Below, in pieces: positions 26,489-39,400 of a stretch of DNA of 64,000 bases. Numbering within the stretch: the stretch's first letter is position 1; each line of letters begins with the position of its first letter. A model generated the notes under the pieces. The model saw nothing but the letters and a program-made list of their open reading frames with translations, was not told where the DNA came from and did not search any database. This DNA comes from Paraspadella gotoi (taxonomy: Eukaryota > Chaetognatha), in the NCBI GenBank assembly GCA_051294375.1, contig CM119265.1, positions 4,935,951 to 4,999,950 on the forward strand, written 5' to 3'. The translations under genes were made by a program, and so were the position numbers.

Positions 26489-26516
<28 letters not shown>
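26489..26516. repeat. T(28) homopolymer
   Basis: Uninterrupted T run. It could be the poly(A) tail of a minus-strand retrocopy, but no element body is recognised next to it. Confidence 0.9.
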
Positions 26517-26519
<3 letters not shown>

Positions 26520-26931
26520 CTCTGATGCTTTTCCAATTTTCACTCAACTTTCCATTTTTCTTTCTCTTTCTCTTATTGCTAATTTCGTTTCCCTTTTGTT
26601 TCGAAGTTCACATTTTTCTTCCGGATTCTCTTCTTTTTTTTGCTTTTTTAATTTTCTCCGGTTGTCATCGTCGTCGTCGTGAAGCCGTCGCAGCGATTCA
26701 CTTTCAGCGAATTTTTCACTTTTCACTTTTTCTTCGTGAATCGACTGCCTGATTGATGGTTCGGCCACAACTTGGCGCCGGCCGAAAGATGAACCAGACG
26801 GAACAAAGACGTCATTGTGTTTTTTTTTTAGGATTCGTCAAACCTACAAAATCTAGTTTGACACATTTGGTTTTTATCATTATTATTATTATTATTTCTA
26901 GTCTATTTATTTGTAGTTATTACTTTTATTA

Positions 26932-26935
<4 letters not shown>

Positions 26936-26991
<56 letters not shown>
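26936..26991. repeat. (ATT)n microsatellite
   Basis: Nearly pure ATT repeat; a shorter imperfect one precedes it at 26877-26896. Confidence 0.96.
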
Positions 26992-26992
<1 letters not shown>

Positions 26993-27529
26993 TATCATAG
27001 TAATTATAATATTTGCGTCCCTTTTCCGGTTGTTTTGACATCGCGTTTCAACGTACAACGACTTTTTTTTCCAACTCCTCAGAGTATCGTTTTCTCGGGT
27101 TCCATTTGGGCAAAAGACGGCCAAGGGGCGTTTCTTAAAAAGCGCCGCCGTCATCAGGCGCCGACGCCGCTTCCGCCGTCTTTTCCGGGCACCCACCTTC
27201 GATGGCGACGCCGATTTTTCAGAAGGCGATGGAATTGATTGAAAACTCGATCGGCGACGAGACTCGAGGGAGAAATCGACGACGCCGTCGCGACCGGCGT
27301 TTGGGTTCCATCAGCGTCGCCGGCTCCATCGGCGTCGAATCTCGGAATTGAAGGGGGGGGACAAAGTTTTTGGAAAAAAATGCCATTGGGTTTTTGCTGG
27401 AGTTTTTTTCTTGGGTCGGATTTTTAGAAGGAGGGGAATCGGGCGTCTGAGAAAAGAGAGAGACGGGGGGAAGTTACTGACTGGAAATTTTCATCCTTTT
27501 CTTTTCGGTCGAATAGATCCGCCCAGCAG

Positions 27530-27534
<5 letters not shown>

Positions 27535-27593
<59 letters not shown>
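27535..27593. repeat. (CT)n microsatellite
   Basis: A pure CT repeat of about 59 bp. Confidence 0.96.
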
Positions 27594-27596
<3 letters not shown>

Positions 27597-28469
27597 CTTT
27601 CTCAGTCCATATTTCAGCCATTCTTTCGTTTCCTTACAAAACCCTGCGTCAGCGAAAGCCCCTTCCCTCCCGATCGTCTTCCCAAAAAATCTTCTCCTAT
27701 GCGCAAAGTCTGTCAGTTTCCACTCCACTCGCGCACGCGCAGAGAGCGACGCCTTTCGCGCGCGTGATCATTCTCGGCCAGTCGTTTGTGCCAATCACTC
27801 CCCCCCTTCCCGGTTCCCTTTTCACTTCCGCCACCCGACTGACCACAAGGTGGCGCTTGGCCGATTCGTTATGTGGCTCAGGGGTCTCGCCAATTCGATC
27901 ATTGACCATTTCTGAGTTAAATGAATCAAACGTCCAACTTTCGCGGCGAAACCTTCAACCTTCGCTTTCGCTCGCTCGAACTCCCCCCCCCCTTCCTCAA
28001 CTCGCCGCTCTCCGTCCTTGGTCGGAACAAAGAGGAACGGGGTCAGCCGCCCCCGCCTTGCACGTTTGCCACGACTGGCAAGAAATGTGCCATTCGTTAA
28101 TGCCAACCGGTGCCACTCTCGTAATTGCCGGGAACTGTCCGTCGATTCGGTCGGCGATTCGGCGAGGAGTTGGGGAGAATGTGTCGGGGAGGGTCGCGGG
28201 CGTCGTTGATAAACGGGTCAGGAGAATTCTTCATCCGCTTCTTCCAAATTGTTTGGGTCGGAATTATAAAAAGGAGCGAATTTATGGACGAAATTCGTGA
28301 AGAATGGCGAAGAATAGTGTCGGTGAATGCGAAAAGGGTCGAGCAATGTGTCTCAGTCTCTCTTCGTCTCGTCTCTCTCTCTTCTCTCGGTTCTCCTTCA
28401 TCTTCTCGCTCTCTCTTCTCTTCATCTCTCTCTCTCTCTTCTCTCTCTCTCTCACACACTATTCTCTTC

Positions 28470-29828
28470 TATCGTAACCTCAACACGCAGTTCTGAAATT
28501 CCATTGGATTTCTTTGACTCAATAGCGACATACGAACGAAGCTTCCTTATTCCTCCTTTCTCCCTCCCTCTTCTTCTTTCCTCCCCTCTTCTTCCCCGTG
28601 CTCTCCCAATAAATGTTAAGTACCATCGACACCCGAATTTCTTGCTTCCCTTTTTCTCCGAACGTCGACTTCAATTACCCACGACGCCATTGTCAGTTTC
28701 TGGAGATTTCGATCCGAATGTCCATTTGATGTCTGTTCCAGAAAATTCTGACTCGGCGCTCTTTCCTTTGATCGGCGCGGTTCGATTGAACGAGTGAAGC
28801 GACGTAATTAACTTATTTAGCATATACCACTCTAAGCGTTCGGGGATGTTTGAGTAAGGTTCAAATTATTATGTTTTCTATCTTTAAAATCCCTTAGTCC
28901 TTTACCTTTGACATTACTAAAGCTAAAAAAAAAAACCCCAAGATTAAATATTCACCAATAATAGTTTTAGGGCAACGCATGGATTACTTTAATAGTTTAA
29001 TGACACTTCGTTTCAAACTCATTCAAGGAAGTTGCCTTCCCGCGAATCGCTCCGCTTCTCAGAAAATTCCTCTTCTTCAATTTCCTCGTTTAAAACAAAC
29101 ATACATTCAGCCGCAACTCGATTCCTTCATCTGACACGGTGCCCGCCCTTTCCTCCCATCTTTCCTCCTCTCCCTTTAAACTTTCTTCTCGCGCTGCCTT
29201 CGGCCTCTCGGCCCCTTCTTTAAACGACGAATCCCAATCATCGCTCTGGCTTCTTATCGATCTTTCTCTTTTCTTCTCTTCGTCGTCTTTCGCCTTTCCC
29301 TTCCTTTATCTTCTTCGCACTTTCCCTCTGTAGTCTTTCGCCTTTTCCTTTTATCCTCTTCGCTTTTCCCTCTGTCGTCTTTCGCCTTTCCCTCAGTAAT
29401 TATCTAAGCCTTTCCTTTCAAACAAATTGGCGTTCCCTGTGTCAATCTTTGTGCGCCTTTCCTTTTTTTTTTATTGCATGATCCTTTCCCATGCTCTCTT
29501 TTCTGCCTTACTTTTCGTCGTCTTCGCGCTTTTCCATTCAGTGGTCTTCAGCCTTTCTTTTATGTCGTCTTCGCTTCGATCACCTTTCTGTTTGTCGTCT
29601 TCCTCGTCTTTCCCTCCCTTCCTCATCGTCTTTCGCCATCGTCCTCATTCCACTTCGTCATTTCTTATTGCTTTTCACTTCGCATTATCTTATCACCTTT
29701 CACAGCGTAATATCATCGCTTTTTTTTTCCTTCCATTTGTTTTCTCTATCACTCCGCCATCACTATTTTTTCACTGCTTCCCTTTTTCGATATTAAAATT
29801 CTCTAGCGCCTGGATCGTCGCTGCTCTC
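28470..29828. repeat. Block D, copy 1 of a tandem pair
   Basis: Runs from TCTATCGTAACCTCAACACG through CGACGCCATTGTCAGTT, ACTCGGCGCTCTTTCC, GGGGATGTTTGAGTAAGG and a CTTCGCCTTTCC-type minisatellite (about 29270-29650) to CTGGATCG at the 25-N gap 29829-29853. All these landmarks recur in order in copy 2. CT/T-rich and non-coding. Confidence 0.88.
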
Positions 29829-29860
29829 NNNNNNNNNNNNNNNNNNNNNNNNNTATCTCT

Positions 29861-31275
29861 CTATCGTACCTCAAACACCAGTTCTGCAAATCCCCATTGA
29901 TTTCCTTCTGACTCAATAAGCGATAAGAACGAAGCTTACCTTTCCTCCTTTCTCCCTCCTCTCTTTCTTCTTTCCTCCCTCTTCTTCCCCTTCCTCCTCC
30001 CCAATAAATGTTAAGTACCCATCGACCCCGAATTTCTTCTTCCCCTTTTCTCCGACTCGACTTCAATTACCCACGACGCCATTGTCAGTTCTGGAGATTC
30101 CGATCCGATGTCCATTTTGATGTCAGTTCCCGAAAATTCTGACTCGGCGCTCTTTTCCTTGATCGGTCGCGGTTCGATTGAACGAGCGAAGCTGACGTAA
30201 TTAATTTTTTTTTAGCAATACACTCGGGGGATGTTTGAGTAAGGTTCAAATTATTAGTTTTCTAGCTTTAAAATCCCTTAGTCTTTACATGATATACAAA
30301 GCTAAAAAAAAACCCAAAGATTAAAATCACCAAATAATATTTTAGCAACCATGGATTACTTTATAAATATTCGTTTTTCCAAATCATTTCAGAAGTTGCC
30401 TTCCCGCGAACCTCTGCTCCCAGAAAACTCCTCTTCTTCCCGTTTCCTCGTTTAAAACCATAATTCACCGCAAACTCGATCCTTCATTGACACGCCCCCC
30501 TTTCCTCCCACCTTTCCTCCTCTCCCTCTAACTTTTCGCGCCTGCCTTCTCGCCTCTCGCCCATTCTTTAAACGACGAATCCCATCATCGCTCTGCTCCT
30601 CTTCATCGTCTTTCTCTTTTCTCTTCGTCGTCTTCGCCTTTCCCTTTATCTTCTTCGCCTTTCCCTCTGTAGTCTTCGCCTTTCCCTTTATCCTCTTCGC
30701 CTTTTCCTCTGTCGTCTTCGCCTTTCCCTCAGTAATTATCTAAGCCTTTCCTTTCCAAATAAATCGGCGTTCCCTGTGTCATCTTTGTCGCCTTTCTTTT
30801 GTATTCATGGTCTTTCCATCTCTCTTTTCGACTTACTTTTCGTCGTCTTCGCCTTTCCATTCATGGTCTTCNNNNNNNNNNNNNNNNNNNNNNNNNNNNN
30901 NNNNNNNNNNNNNNNNNNNNNNNNNNNNNNNNNNNNNNNNNNNNNNNNNNNNNNNNNNNNNNNNNNNNNNNNNNNNNNNNNNNNNNNNNNNNNNNNNNNN
31001 NNNNNNNNNNNNNNNNNNNNNNNNNNNNNNNNNNNNNNNNNNNNNNNNNNNNNNNNNNNNNNNNNNNNNNNNNNNNNNNNNNNNNNNNNNNNNNNNNNNN
31101 NNNNNNNNNNNNNNNNNNNNNNNNNNNNNNNNNNNNNNNNNNNNNNNNNNNNNNNNNNNCTTTCACAGCGTAATATCATCGTTTTTTTTCCTTCCATTGT
31201 TTTCTCTACACTCCGCCATTACTATTTTTCACTGCTTCCCTTTTTCGAATTAAATTCTCTCGCTGGATCGCCTCT
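29861..31275. repeat. Block D, copy 2 of a tandem pair
   Basis: Near-copy of 28470-29828 with frequent small deletions and insertions, and a 288-N gap at 30872-31159 inside it. The minisatellite is clearest here (30625-30745): a unit of about 23 bases beginning CTTCGCCTTTCC. The frames over 100 residues reported across the gap consist mainly of N. Confidence 0.88.
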
Positions 31276-32818
31276 CGGGTTTTCTTTCCTCCGAAATAAT
31301 TTCAGTAATTGGAAGCCAGATGGCATTTTATTTTCAAGGCACTTTGCAAGGAAAAAAAAAAAAGAAAAGTGATTCTTCACTTCCGGCATTACGCGTCGAT
31401 TGCGCCACCACGCGAGTCGGGCGCCATCTCTCGCCATTTCTCACGTGAACGCGAAAGAGGCGCTAAACCCGCGTGAGGGGAAAGAAGATCGATGAATGAA
31501 GAAGTCAGAGGGTGAAGACCGAGAGGCGACGAAGAGAGAAGACGATCCCGATGACTTCGCGGACGCCAATGACGCGGAAGGCCGAAAAGAGAACGACGAT
31601 GACGACGACGACGACGACCACGATGCAAAGATGTCCCCGTCTTTCTTCAAAAGAGTTCGACCTCGCGAGCGACGAATCGTCGTCATTTCGAATTCATGAC
31701 GAACGACGACGACAACGAAATCTCGTCTCGTCGCTTCTCTCTCGTTTGCCAAAGCCACGCCCACTTCCGGCCACTAACGCCCACTCGCCCATTTGCGTCT
31801 TTTTTTTTTTTTTTTGGACGGTGGATGGGCAGATGACCACGCTCACTCTGCCCCCTCGCCTGTGAACCGCGTCGCCCAAGAAATCGGTGAGGCTCCGATC
31901 AGAATCGTCACCTCGCGGGTTTCGCAAACAGTCATCGGTTTTGGTCGTCGAATGTCTACCTGAGAGAGGAGCGTCTCAAAAAGGAGATAGAAAAGAAAGA
32001 AGATAGAGAGAGAGAGAGAGAGAAGCCGAGGAAGGAAAACTGTTTTCGGCCGTTGAGTTTTTATGTTCGCGCGACCAACGAGAAAAAAAAAAGTTTGGAA
32101 AAACATCGTGGATGAGGTCAAAGGTCGCGGGAAGAAAATCGTGGACGGTGTCGAAGGTCGGAGTGAACCGAAGCGGAAGTGAATGGATGGAATAAATAAA
32201 GAAAAAAAAAAAGGGGAATCCGTGAGAGAGGAGACGACGACGACCCCGACGACGACGGACGACGACGACAGACGGGAAACGTATTGCGAGGAGAATGAAA
32301 AAGGCAGCAAGAAAAAAAGTCCATCGCATAAAAGAAGAGTGCAGGTACTTGGAAAATGAAGTCTGCGTGGAGGTTAACAGACTCCGGAGGTCGCGTTCGA
32401 ATGAAGAGCGATTGCGGGGGGGGAGGAACTTAGACGATCGGGGCTGAGCGGGGGAACGGTAATTTGGGGGAGAATGTAATAAGAACAAAAGAAGGGGGGG
32501 GGACCTGGGCAAATTTTGTACGGCTTCACGGACGCGGAACATTTTTCGAGCTTGCTTTTCAGAGTTGAAGACTGGATCTGTGGAGAAGGCTTTGTTTTTT
32601 AGGAATTAGCCGGAAGTGGAACGGGAAAGTGATAGTAGAGACGAACGTGAAAGGAAAGAGGAGGTGATAGAAACCTTTTTAATTAAGTCTCCGCTTTTTT
32701 ATAGCGGCTCATGACACTCGCGCCTATGTCATTCTTCAGACGAAATGGGAGGTGATAAGGGAAGGAAAGAAAAGGAAAGTGAGATAGAGGAAAGAGGTAA
32801 CGGAGAGAGAGAGAACGA

Positions 32819-32826
<8 letters not shown>

Positions 32827-32869
<43 letters not shown>
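32827..32869. repeat. (GA)n microsatellite
   Basis: A pure GA repeat of about 43 bp. Confidence 0.95.
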
Positions 32870-32872
<3 letters not shown>

Positions 32873-33070
32873 CGTTTTTTCTTCCATCAGTCTCGCCCCT
32901 CGCCCCCTTGCCTTTCCTTTGTTTCTTTACGAGAAACGTTAATGTGGGATTATGAAAACAATAAAAATGTTCTTTAACGCGTTGGATCGTTAGAAGTTTG
33001 AAAGTTTATTCGAAGCACGTAGCACATAAGGATCGCTGCGCGTTTCCCTCGAGGCTCCAGCGGTCGCCCT

Positions 33071-33170
33071 AAGCCGCGGCACCACCCGTCAGCCTTATGC
33101 GGCAGCCCCATGGCAGCAGCCCATGCGGCAACCCCTATTTCTATCCCAGGCGGCAATCCTGGGCGACGGC
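33071..33170. repeat. GC-rich minisatellite, unit about 23-26 bp
   Basis: GCGGCACCACC, ATGCGGCAGCCCC, ATGCGGCAACCCC and GCGGCAATCC start at about 33076, 33097, 33123 and 33150. Translated, it gives Pro/Gln/Ala-rich text in all frames, but the unit length is not a constant multiple of three. Confidence 0.45.
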
Positions 33171-34470
33171 CGCGTCGCAAGCTCAGCCGGCAGCTTCGAC
33201 GCAAATGGTTCGCAATCAATCGACTCGAGCCAATTTCGCTTTTATCTCGGCCTCGGGATGAAACTCCGTTTTATGATGCTACTACATGGCTACGGTGCTA
33301 CAAAGAAACACTTTGCCAAAGTTTAAAGCGTCATTCCACGATACACGCCGGAGTCTGAGCGCGGGGAATGGCGTTTCTGATTTCAGACACTCCTATTCCT
33401 TGTCTTGTGTGTCACTTTTGGGACGCCCTACGTATCACTACTCGTCACGCCATCTGTCGTGTCACCCCGTGTCTGTCGTATCACGTTGTGCCTCTCGTTT
33501 CGCGCTCCATCGCGAAAACGCGCGCTCATCTGAAACTCCGACGCGCGTGGGGGACTGTGACTTTCTCGTTGACGATAAAACGGCCGTTACCTCTGGCGCA
33601 GGTTAAAAAAAAAAAAAAAAAACAGAGCGTCTTGGCGCTGGGTCGACAACCCTGTTTCACTTATAGGTCTCTCCACCATCCTATAACACACCGTTTCCAA
33701 TTTTACAACTGTCGCCACCACATCTCTTTTGTTTCGTGTTTAAATGCACTTTTTAACGACCGCGTGCGGCAGCGGGAAAAAAAGGGCAAACATCGAGTTG
33801 TTTTCCTTTCCGTTGACAGGGGGCGCCTCGGTCTCCCGATTTAAAAAAAAAGGAAAAGTGTGGTGGTTAAAAAACAGAAGAGCAACGGGAGCAGACGGTT
33901 ATCATCGACGTAAAACGTCTTCGGTTTATGGTTCCTTCGTGTAAGAATGAGAATAAAAAAAGAAAGAAAAAGAAAATTTGTAAGAGAAAAAAAAATCCGA
34001 AAGCGAGGGACCTTCGGTGCCCTTTTCCTTTTATCAGGCTCCGGCCCTCGGTTTCTGGCCGGAGAGACGAGCGGACAGGTGCTCGACAGGTGCCCGGGAA
34101 GGCGCCCGGCCGATCCGATGGTTCCGGTTGCTGGGAAAGGGAATTGATGATGATGGAAAAGAGGAGTTTGACCCGCGAGGTCAGACTCGATTTAAACGCG
34201 ATCCCCACCGACGTGCCACCGACGACTCATTGTTCGACTCAGCGTCTTGAGCGGCTCTCCGGCGACCGGTACTGGGTTGGCTGCGCCCTCTGAGAATAGA
34301 ATTATAAAAGAACATCGGTCTCATCGCGATAGTCTCAGCGGCCTCGGGAGACGCGTCTCAGCAGCGGCCGTCGTCGTGATAAAAAAGCAACCTGCTTCGA
34401 GATGTTATTATTATATTTTTTTCGTTAATATAGTAGTCGTTGTAGACGCCATCTGTCGTTAATTTTATTT

Positions 34471-34782
34471 TTTAATATTTCACGCCTCTTCTTTTCTCTT
34501 GTCTCTAGAGAAAAAACGAAAGATACTTAAAACAAAAAAAGGCAGATTGATTAATAATTCGTACCAAATATCCTTTTTTTTACTTTTTATACATTTTTCC
34601 ATTTGTTTTTCCTTCATAATTGTATCCCTTTATGACTTGCAGTCTCCAGGTGTTAAGTTTTTTTTTACTCGCGACCTCGAGCCTAGATTTCTCTTGAGAG
34701 GTAAAGCGGAGATTGAGATTGAGAGAGGAGGAGGGGAGAGGAAAGAGAGAGAGAGAGAGAGGAGAGAGAGTGGAGAGAGAGA

Positions 34783-34833
<51 letters not shown>

Positions 34834-36029
34834 GTTAAATTATTCGCAAAATCAACATTAAAATTTTATGCTTTAGATTGTTGCTTGGCGGAATGCCACT
34901 GACGACGCTGGGGGTGCCAGTCGTGATGGAGATGATTATGGTGGCATCATAACAAGGTTTAAGATTGTGATGAGAAAAAAACGAAGATACGATAATGATA
35001 GAAATTATTAGAAAGGGTATCTATTCGTTGTTAATTATAACAACAAAGATAACTGAAATGATAACCGAGATATTATCTCGAAGAGCCTGGCTTCTACGCA
35101 GTTGGCAGAAACGTTGTCGCGAGAAATACAATGTCATCAACGCGCCATGGAACTGCGGAAAGACAAAGTTGGCTCCCAGCCATGTAGAAACTACCCGGGG
35201 GGAAAAAAATACCGCTGTTGGCCGAAGAAAATTATGAAAGTTCTAAAAAAAAAACAACCGATCCGTCAAAACAAAATGTAAACAAACTATAAACAAAAAA
35301 TGTAAACAATTACCATTTGAGCGAGAGAGAACCCCGGCTTTCATCAAAGGCAAGCGATTCCAAGGCAGCGGCGCGCCGCGGATTCTCGACTTTAAAGGCT
35401 TTTAATTAAAATTCTTGCTTCTCCTTCTTTTTTTTTCTTTTCCCCCGCTTTCCCTCTTTTTTTTTTCCTTTCCCGCCTTTCTTCTTTTTCTTCAAAGGAC
35501 GACGAATATTTCAATAAACTTTCTTTCGAGTTTTCCTTCTGCCTTTTCGGTTGGTGTTTACTTTGTAATTTTCTTCTCCCCCGGTCCCCCCCNNNNNNNN
35601 NNNNNNNNNNNNNNNNNNNNNNNNNNNNNNNNNNNNNNNNNNNNNNNNNNNNNNNNNNNNNNNNNNNNNNNNNNNNNNNNNNNNNNNNNNNNNNNNNNNN
35701 NNNNNNNNNNNNNNNNNNNNNNNNNNNNNNNNNNNNNNNNNNNNNNNNNNNNNNNNNNNNNNNNNNNNNNNNNNNNNNNNNNNNNNNNNNNNNNNNNNNN
35801 NNNNNNNNNNNNNNNNNNNNNNNNNNNNNNNNNNNNNNNNNNNNNNNNNNNNNNNNNNNNNNNNNNNNNNNNNNNNNNNNNNNNNNNNNNNNNNNNNNNN
35901 NNNNNNNNNNNNNNNNNNNNNNNNNNNNNNNNNNNNNNNNNNNNNNNNNNNNNNNNNNNNNNNNNNNNNNNNNNNNNNNNNNNNNNNNNNNNNNNNNNNN
36001 NNNNNNNNNNNNNNNNNNNNNNNNNNNNN
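34471..36029. other. Non-coding; GA microsatellite and large gap
   Basis: GA microsatellite with breaks at 34743-34830, AT-rich DNA to 35.3 kb, T-rich to 35.59 kb, then 437 N (35593-36029). No gene seen. Confidence 0.65.
34743..34830. repeat. Interrupted (GA)n microsatellite
   Basis: GA repeat with GGAG, TGG and TGA breaks. Confidence 0.94.
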
Positions 36030-36439
36030 CCCGCTTCAGCCCTTCCGACACAACCAGGCGGATTTCCGGCAATTCCACCGGCCGTCTCCTTCGATGTCGT
36101 CGGCGCGCGAGATATGGAGGGCGCTGCCGCCGCCGCTGCTGCCGCCGCCGCCGCCGCCGACGCCTCCGCTGCCGGTCTTATCGAAACCTTCACGCCCAAA
36201 CGATCGCCAAATTATGCAAATTTGTCGTCGGTTCCGGTCTCGCCGGTTTTTCTTCCGGAATTCTTTCGCGGTTTCGCCGTGGAGCCTTTAGGCCTTCTAA
36301 AGGTCTTTAGTCGTAATTTTTATACTTTTTTTTAATAATTGCGTCGCTTTTTTTAGATTTTGCAGTTTCTATCATTTCTCGTTTTAAATTTTTCTACAAA
36401 AAAAAACCTTGAACAAAGTCTTTAGAGCCTATTTTGTTT

Positions 36440-39400
36440 TTGAGACGAGCACTCCGCCTCGCGGTCGTTTCCGACGACTAATCGAGATAATAGAGATAAC
36501 AGCGCCGCCTGTCGTAAAATAATCGTCCTTGAGACTCGAGAGGACAATCGAGCATCGAGGAGGCGGGACTATAAAAAAAAATCGTCCCACTAGCGCCGGG
36601 CTATGAGGCGCCGATCGAGCTCGTTCGTGGCGCCGCGTATGGCCTCGCGTATGGCGCCGCATTCAGAGGCATTTCCCGCGCGCCGCGAATTTATATGAAA
36701 TTTCGGTTATTGGGTCGAGGACGCGGAGTAGGAAAAGCCCGTCGTCGTCAACGACCTTCTCAAAATAGAAAAAGGAAGAGGAAGAAGAAGAAGAAATTGC
36801 GAAAACTGGATTTGACGTTCGTCGAAACGAGAGAGTTATTTACGACGACGACCTCCAACTCGAGAGTCGGAAACGTTTGTGATACGTCGTACTTTCGGAA
36901 TCCCGGCCGGTGGCGCATTGGCCGCGGAAGACACGCCCATCTCCGTTTCTACTTCGCGAAAAAGAGTGATGACCCGAATTCCGCGGATTTTGTCTTCGGT
37001 GNNNNNNNNNNNNNNNNNNNNNNNNNNNNNNNNNNNNNNNNNNNNNNNNNNNNNNNNNNNNNNNNNNNNNNNNNNNNNNNNNNNNNNNNNNNNNNNNNNN
37101 NNNNNNNNNNNNNNNNNNNNNNNNNNNNNNNNNNNNNNNNNNNNNNNNNNNNNNNNNNNNNNNNNNNNNNNNNNNNNNNNNNNNNNNNNNNNNNNNNNNN
37201 NNNNNNNNNNNNNNNNNNNNNNNNNNNNNNNNNNNNNNNNNNNNNNNNNNNNNNNNNNNNNNNNNCTGCGTTTCTCGTCGTATGCGGCCCATTTCCCCCC
37301 ACTCCTCTATCCCCTCTCATGCTCCCCCTCTCCCGTTGCTCCGTCGCGGCGGNNNNNNNNNNNNNNNNNNNNNNNNNNNNNNNNNNNNNNNNNNNNNNNN
37401 NNNNNNNNNNNNNNNNNNNNNNNNNNNNNNNNNNNNNNNNNNNNNNNNNNNNNNNNNNNNNNNNNNNNNNNNNNNNNNNNNNNNNNNNNNNNNNNNNNNN
37501 NNNNNNNNNNNNNNNNNNNNNNNNNNNNNNNNNNNNNNNNNNNNNNNNNNNNNNNNNNNNNNNNGGGGGCGGAAAGGCAACGTCACCCCGGATGGATGAT
37601 CTGTTGCTTCTCCGCGCGGCGCTCGGGACGACCCACGCGAAAAACCGGAATGACGATCTCCCCCCCCCCTCTACCCTTTTCGGAGCGACATTAAAAAAAA
37701 GGGGAAAAAATGGCGGGAAAAATGGCGAGAAATGGACGAAACGCCGCGCTAAAGGCCATTAGGCGGCTGCTGACGACGCCGCCGCTGCCGCCGACGCCTC
37801 TGCTAATCCCCTCCAACGATTTCCGGTTTTTTTTTTGCTGCAGTCATTCTTTTCTTTCTAATTATTTTCTTCGCGTCGCGAGTCACCTGTTGCCATGACA
37901 ACGGCGTTATCAATTTCAACTATTTGTCTCACCAGTCGTCGACTTTATCTTCGTCGCTTATCGTCTTCTCGGATTGCAAGCTTCCATCTGCCGAACATTT
38001 TCTTAGGAATATATAAACTGGAGGATTTTAGGTAAAAGTGGGAAAAATAAAAAAAAGAAATGGAGGAAAACAGGAAGAAACCGACTGAAGAAAAAAATAG
38101 GGAAAACGGAAAGAGAAAAAAAAGAAGAAGTCTGAAGCAGTGAGAAATCGTTATTCCCCTCGAACTTCATCCATCCTCTTTTTATTTTCCACTTCCGGTC
38201 GCCGGTTTCGCTTCCGGCGTCGTCATGACGACAACGAATTCATCTCCCAAGAAAAGAAGAAAATAATCATTCATTCTCTTCGCTTGTCTCGGGGAGAGAG
38301 AGAGCGAGCGAAAAAAAAGGAAATCTCGCATTTATTCTCGTTTCTCTTTTTTACCTGTTGCCATTCGCTTCGCCGTGAGCGTTGGCAATCCCGATGTCGT
38401 ATGCCGATGCCATTCGCCTCGACAATCGGAATTGCCATTCGCGGTTTCCCTTTCGTAGTCAATCGGGTCGTCTTTGTCATTATCGTTGAATTCGTTTCCA
38501 TTTGACTGACAATGTTGTCATCTTAGTGTTAGCTTTATTTACATTGCTCCATCGTCACTACGCAATAGCAGTTAGTTTACCCCGCTTTGCTCCAACGTCG
38601 CGCCCACCCCAGGGCCACCCTTGTCCCCCCCCTGCAACCCACGTGTTGCGTCGCCCCTAATCTCATCAGGGGCGGGACGGCGCACGAGGCGGTTTTTGTG
38701 GCGCGATGAATGATGAGCGCATTTCCCGTTTGGGTGATCATACAGGCACGAAGGATGCGGAGTGCGAAAAGGGGTGGATCATGGTGGAAAATGGGAAGGC
38801 GTGCTGGAAAATGGGAGGGGTGCTGGAAACAGGTGGTAAAGTGGGAAGAGTGGAAGGAGCGATGCGCGACAGTGGGATTAGACGCTTCCGGCCCGTTCCT
38901 TGCGAGAGGATAATGAGAAAAATGGAAGGGGGAGAAAGATAGAGAGAGAGAGGGGGCAGAGGGGGAGAGAGAGACTGAGAGACAGAATATGGAGTAAACA
39001 GTTAGAGAGTAGAGATGGGAGGAAGAGGGTCGAGTTTCCTTTCTTTTTGTGGGAAGGGCGGTGAAAAAAAAATGGGCGTGGTTGTCGCGATTTCGAGACG
39101 AGGCAGAACAAAAGACAAGCTTAGTTTTTTTTCGCGGCCTCTGTTGATTTTGGGGAAAGAAAAGGAAGAGGGAAGCCCAATTTAGAAGAAGAAAAAAATA
39201 AGGATAAGAACGACAAAAGAAAAAGGAGAAGTAAAGAGAAAAAAAAGAAAAACATAAAAAAGAAAAGAAATCGTAGGACGACGAACGACGTCGTCGATTT
39301 GAACGATTGCGAAGTTTGTTGAAGATGAAAGAAAAAAAGGATAAGATGAGATGAGATGAGGAGAGAAATGAGGTCATTTGGTCCCAAATGAAACTCGATT

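Larger units (their letters stand above)
25680..28320. other. CpG-rich patch with trinucleotide and ATT repeats; no recognised gene
   Basis: Contains a CpG-rich stretch at 25.75-26.1 kb, a T(28) run at 26489-26516, an (ATT)n microsatellite at 26936-26991, a GC-rich stretch at 27.1-27.35 kb, a CT microsatellite at 27535-27593, and a GC-rich stretch at 27.7-28.25 kb. A 178-residue frame at 27764-28300 and a 79-residue minus frame at 25690-25929 are the least repetitive ones, but neither resembles a family I know and no convincing splice sites bound them. Confidence 0.5.
31276..34470. other. CpG-rich non-coding DNA with a minisatellite
   Basis: GC-rich with many GAC/GAT/CGA runs (31.5-31.65, 32.23-32.27 kb) that give acidic or Ser/Arg-rich frames on both strands. 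A GA microsatellite is at 32827-32869 and a GC-rich short tandem array at 33071-33170. No frame with a recognisable domain. Confidence 0.5.

Noticed and set aside
31496-31699. Acidic frame with a DDDDDDDD run
   Set aside because: Trinucleotide-repeat translation; the opposite strand gives a serine run of similar length.
33110-33358. Pro/Gln/Ala-rich coding-like text near 33.1 kb
   Set aside because: Explained by a GC-rich minisatellite whose unit is not a fixed multiple of three; all three frames look equally protein-like.
35415-36335. 306-residue frame with an alanine run near 36.1 kb
   Set aside because: 437 of its bases are N. The alanine run comes from a GCC/GCT trinucleotide stretch, and the minus strand gives an equally long alanine run.
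36695-37762. 355- and 271-residue frames across 36.7-37.8 kb
   Set aside because: Large parts are N (37002-37265, 37353-37564). The remainder is Arg/Lys- or Pro/Ala-rich text from CpG-rich DNA.
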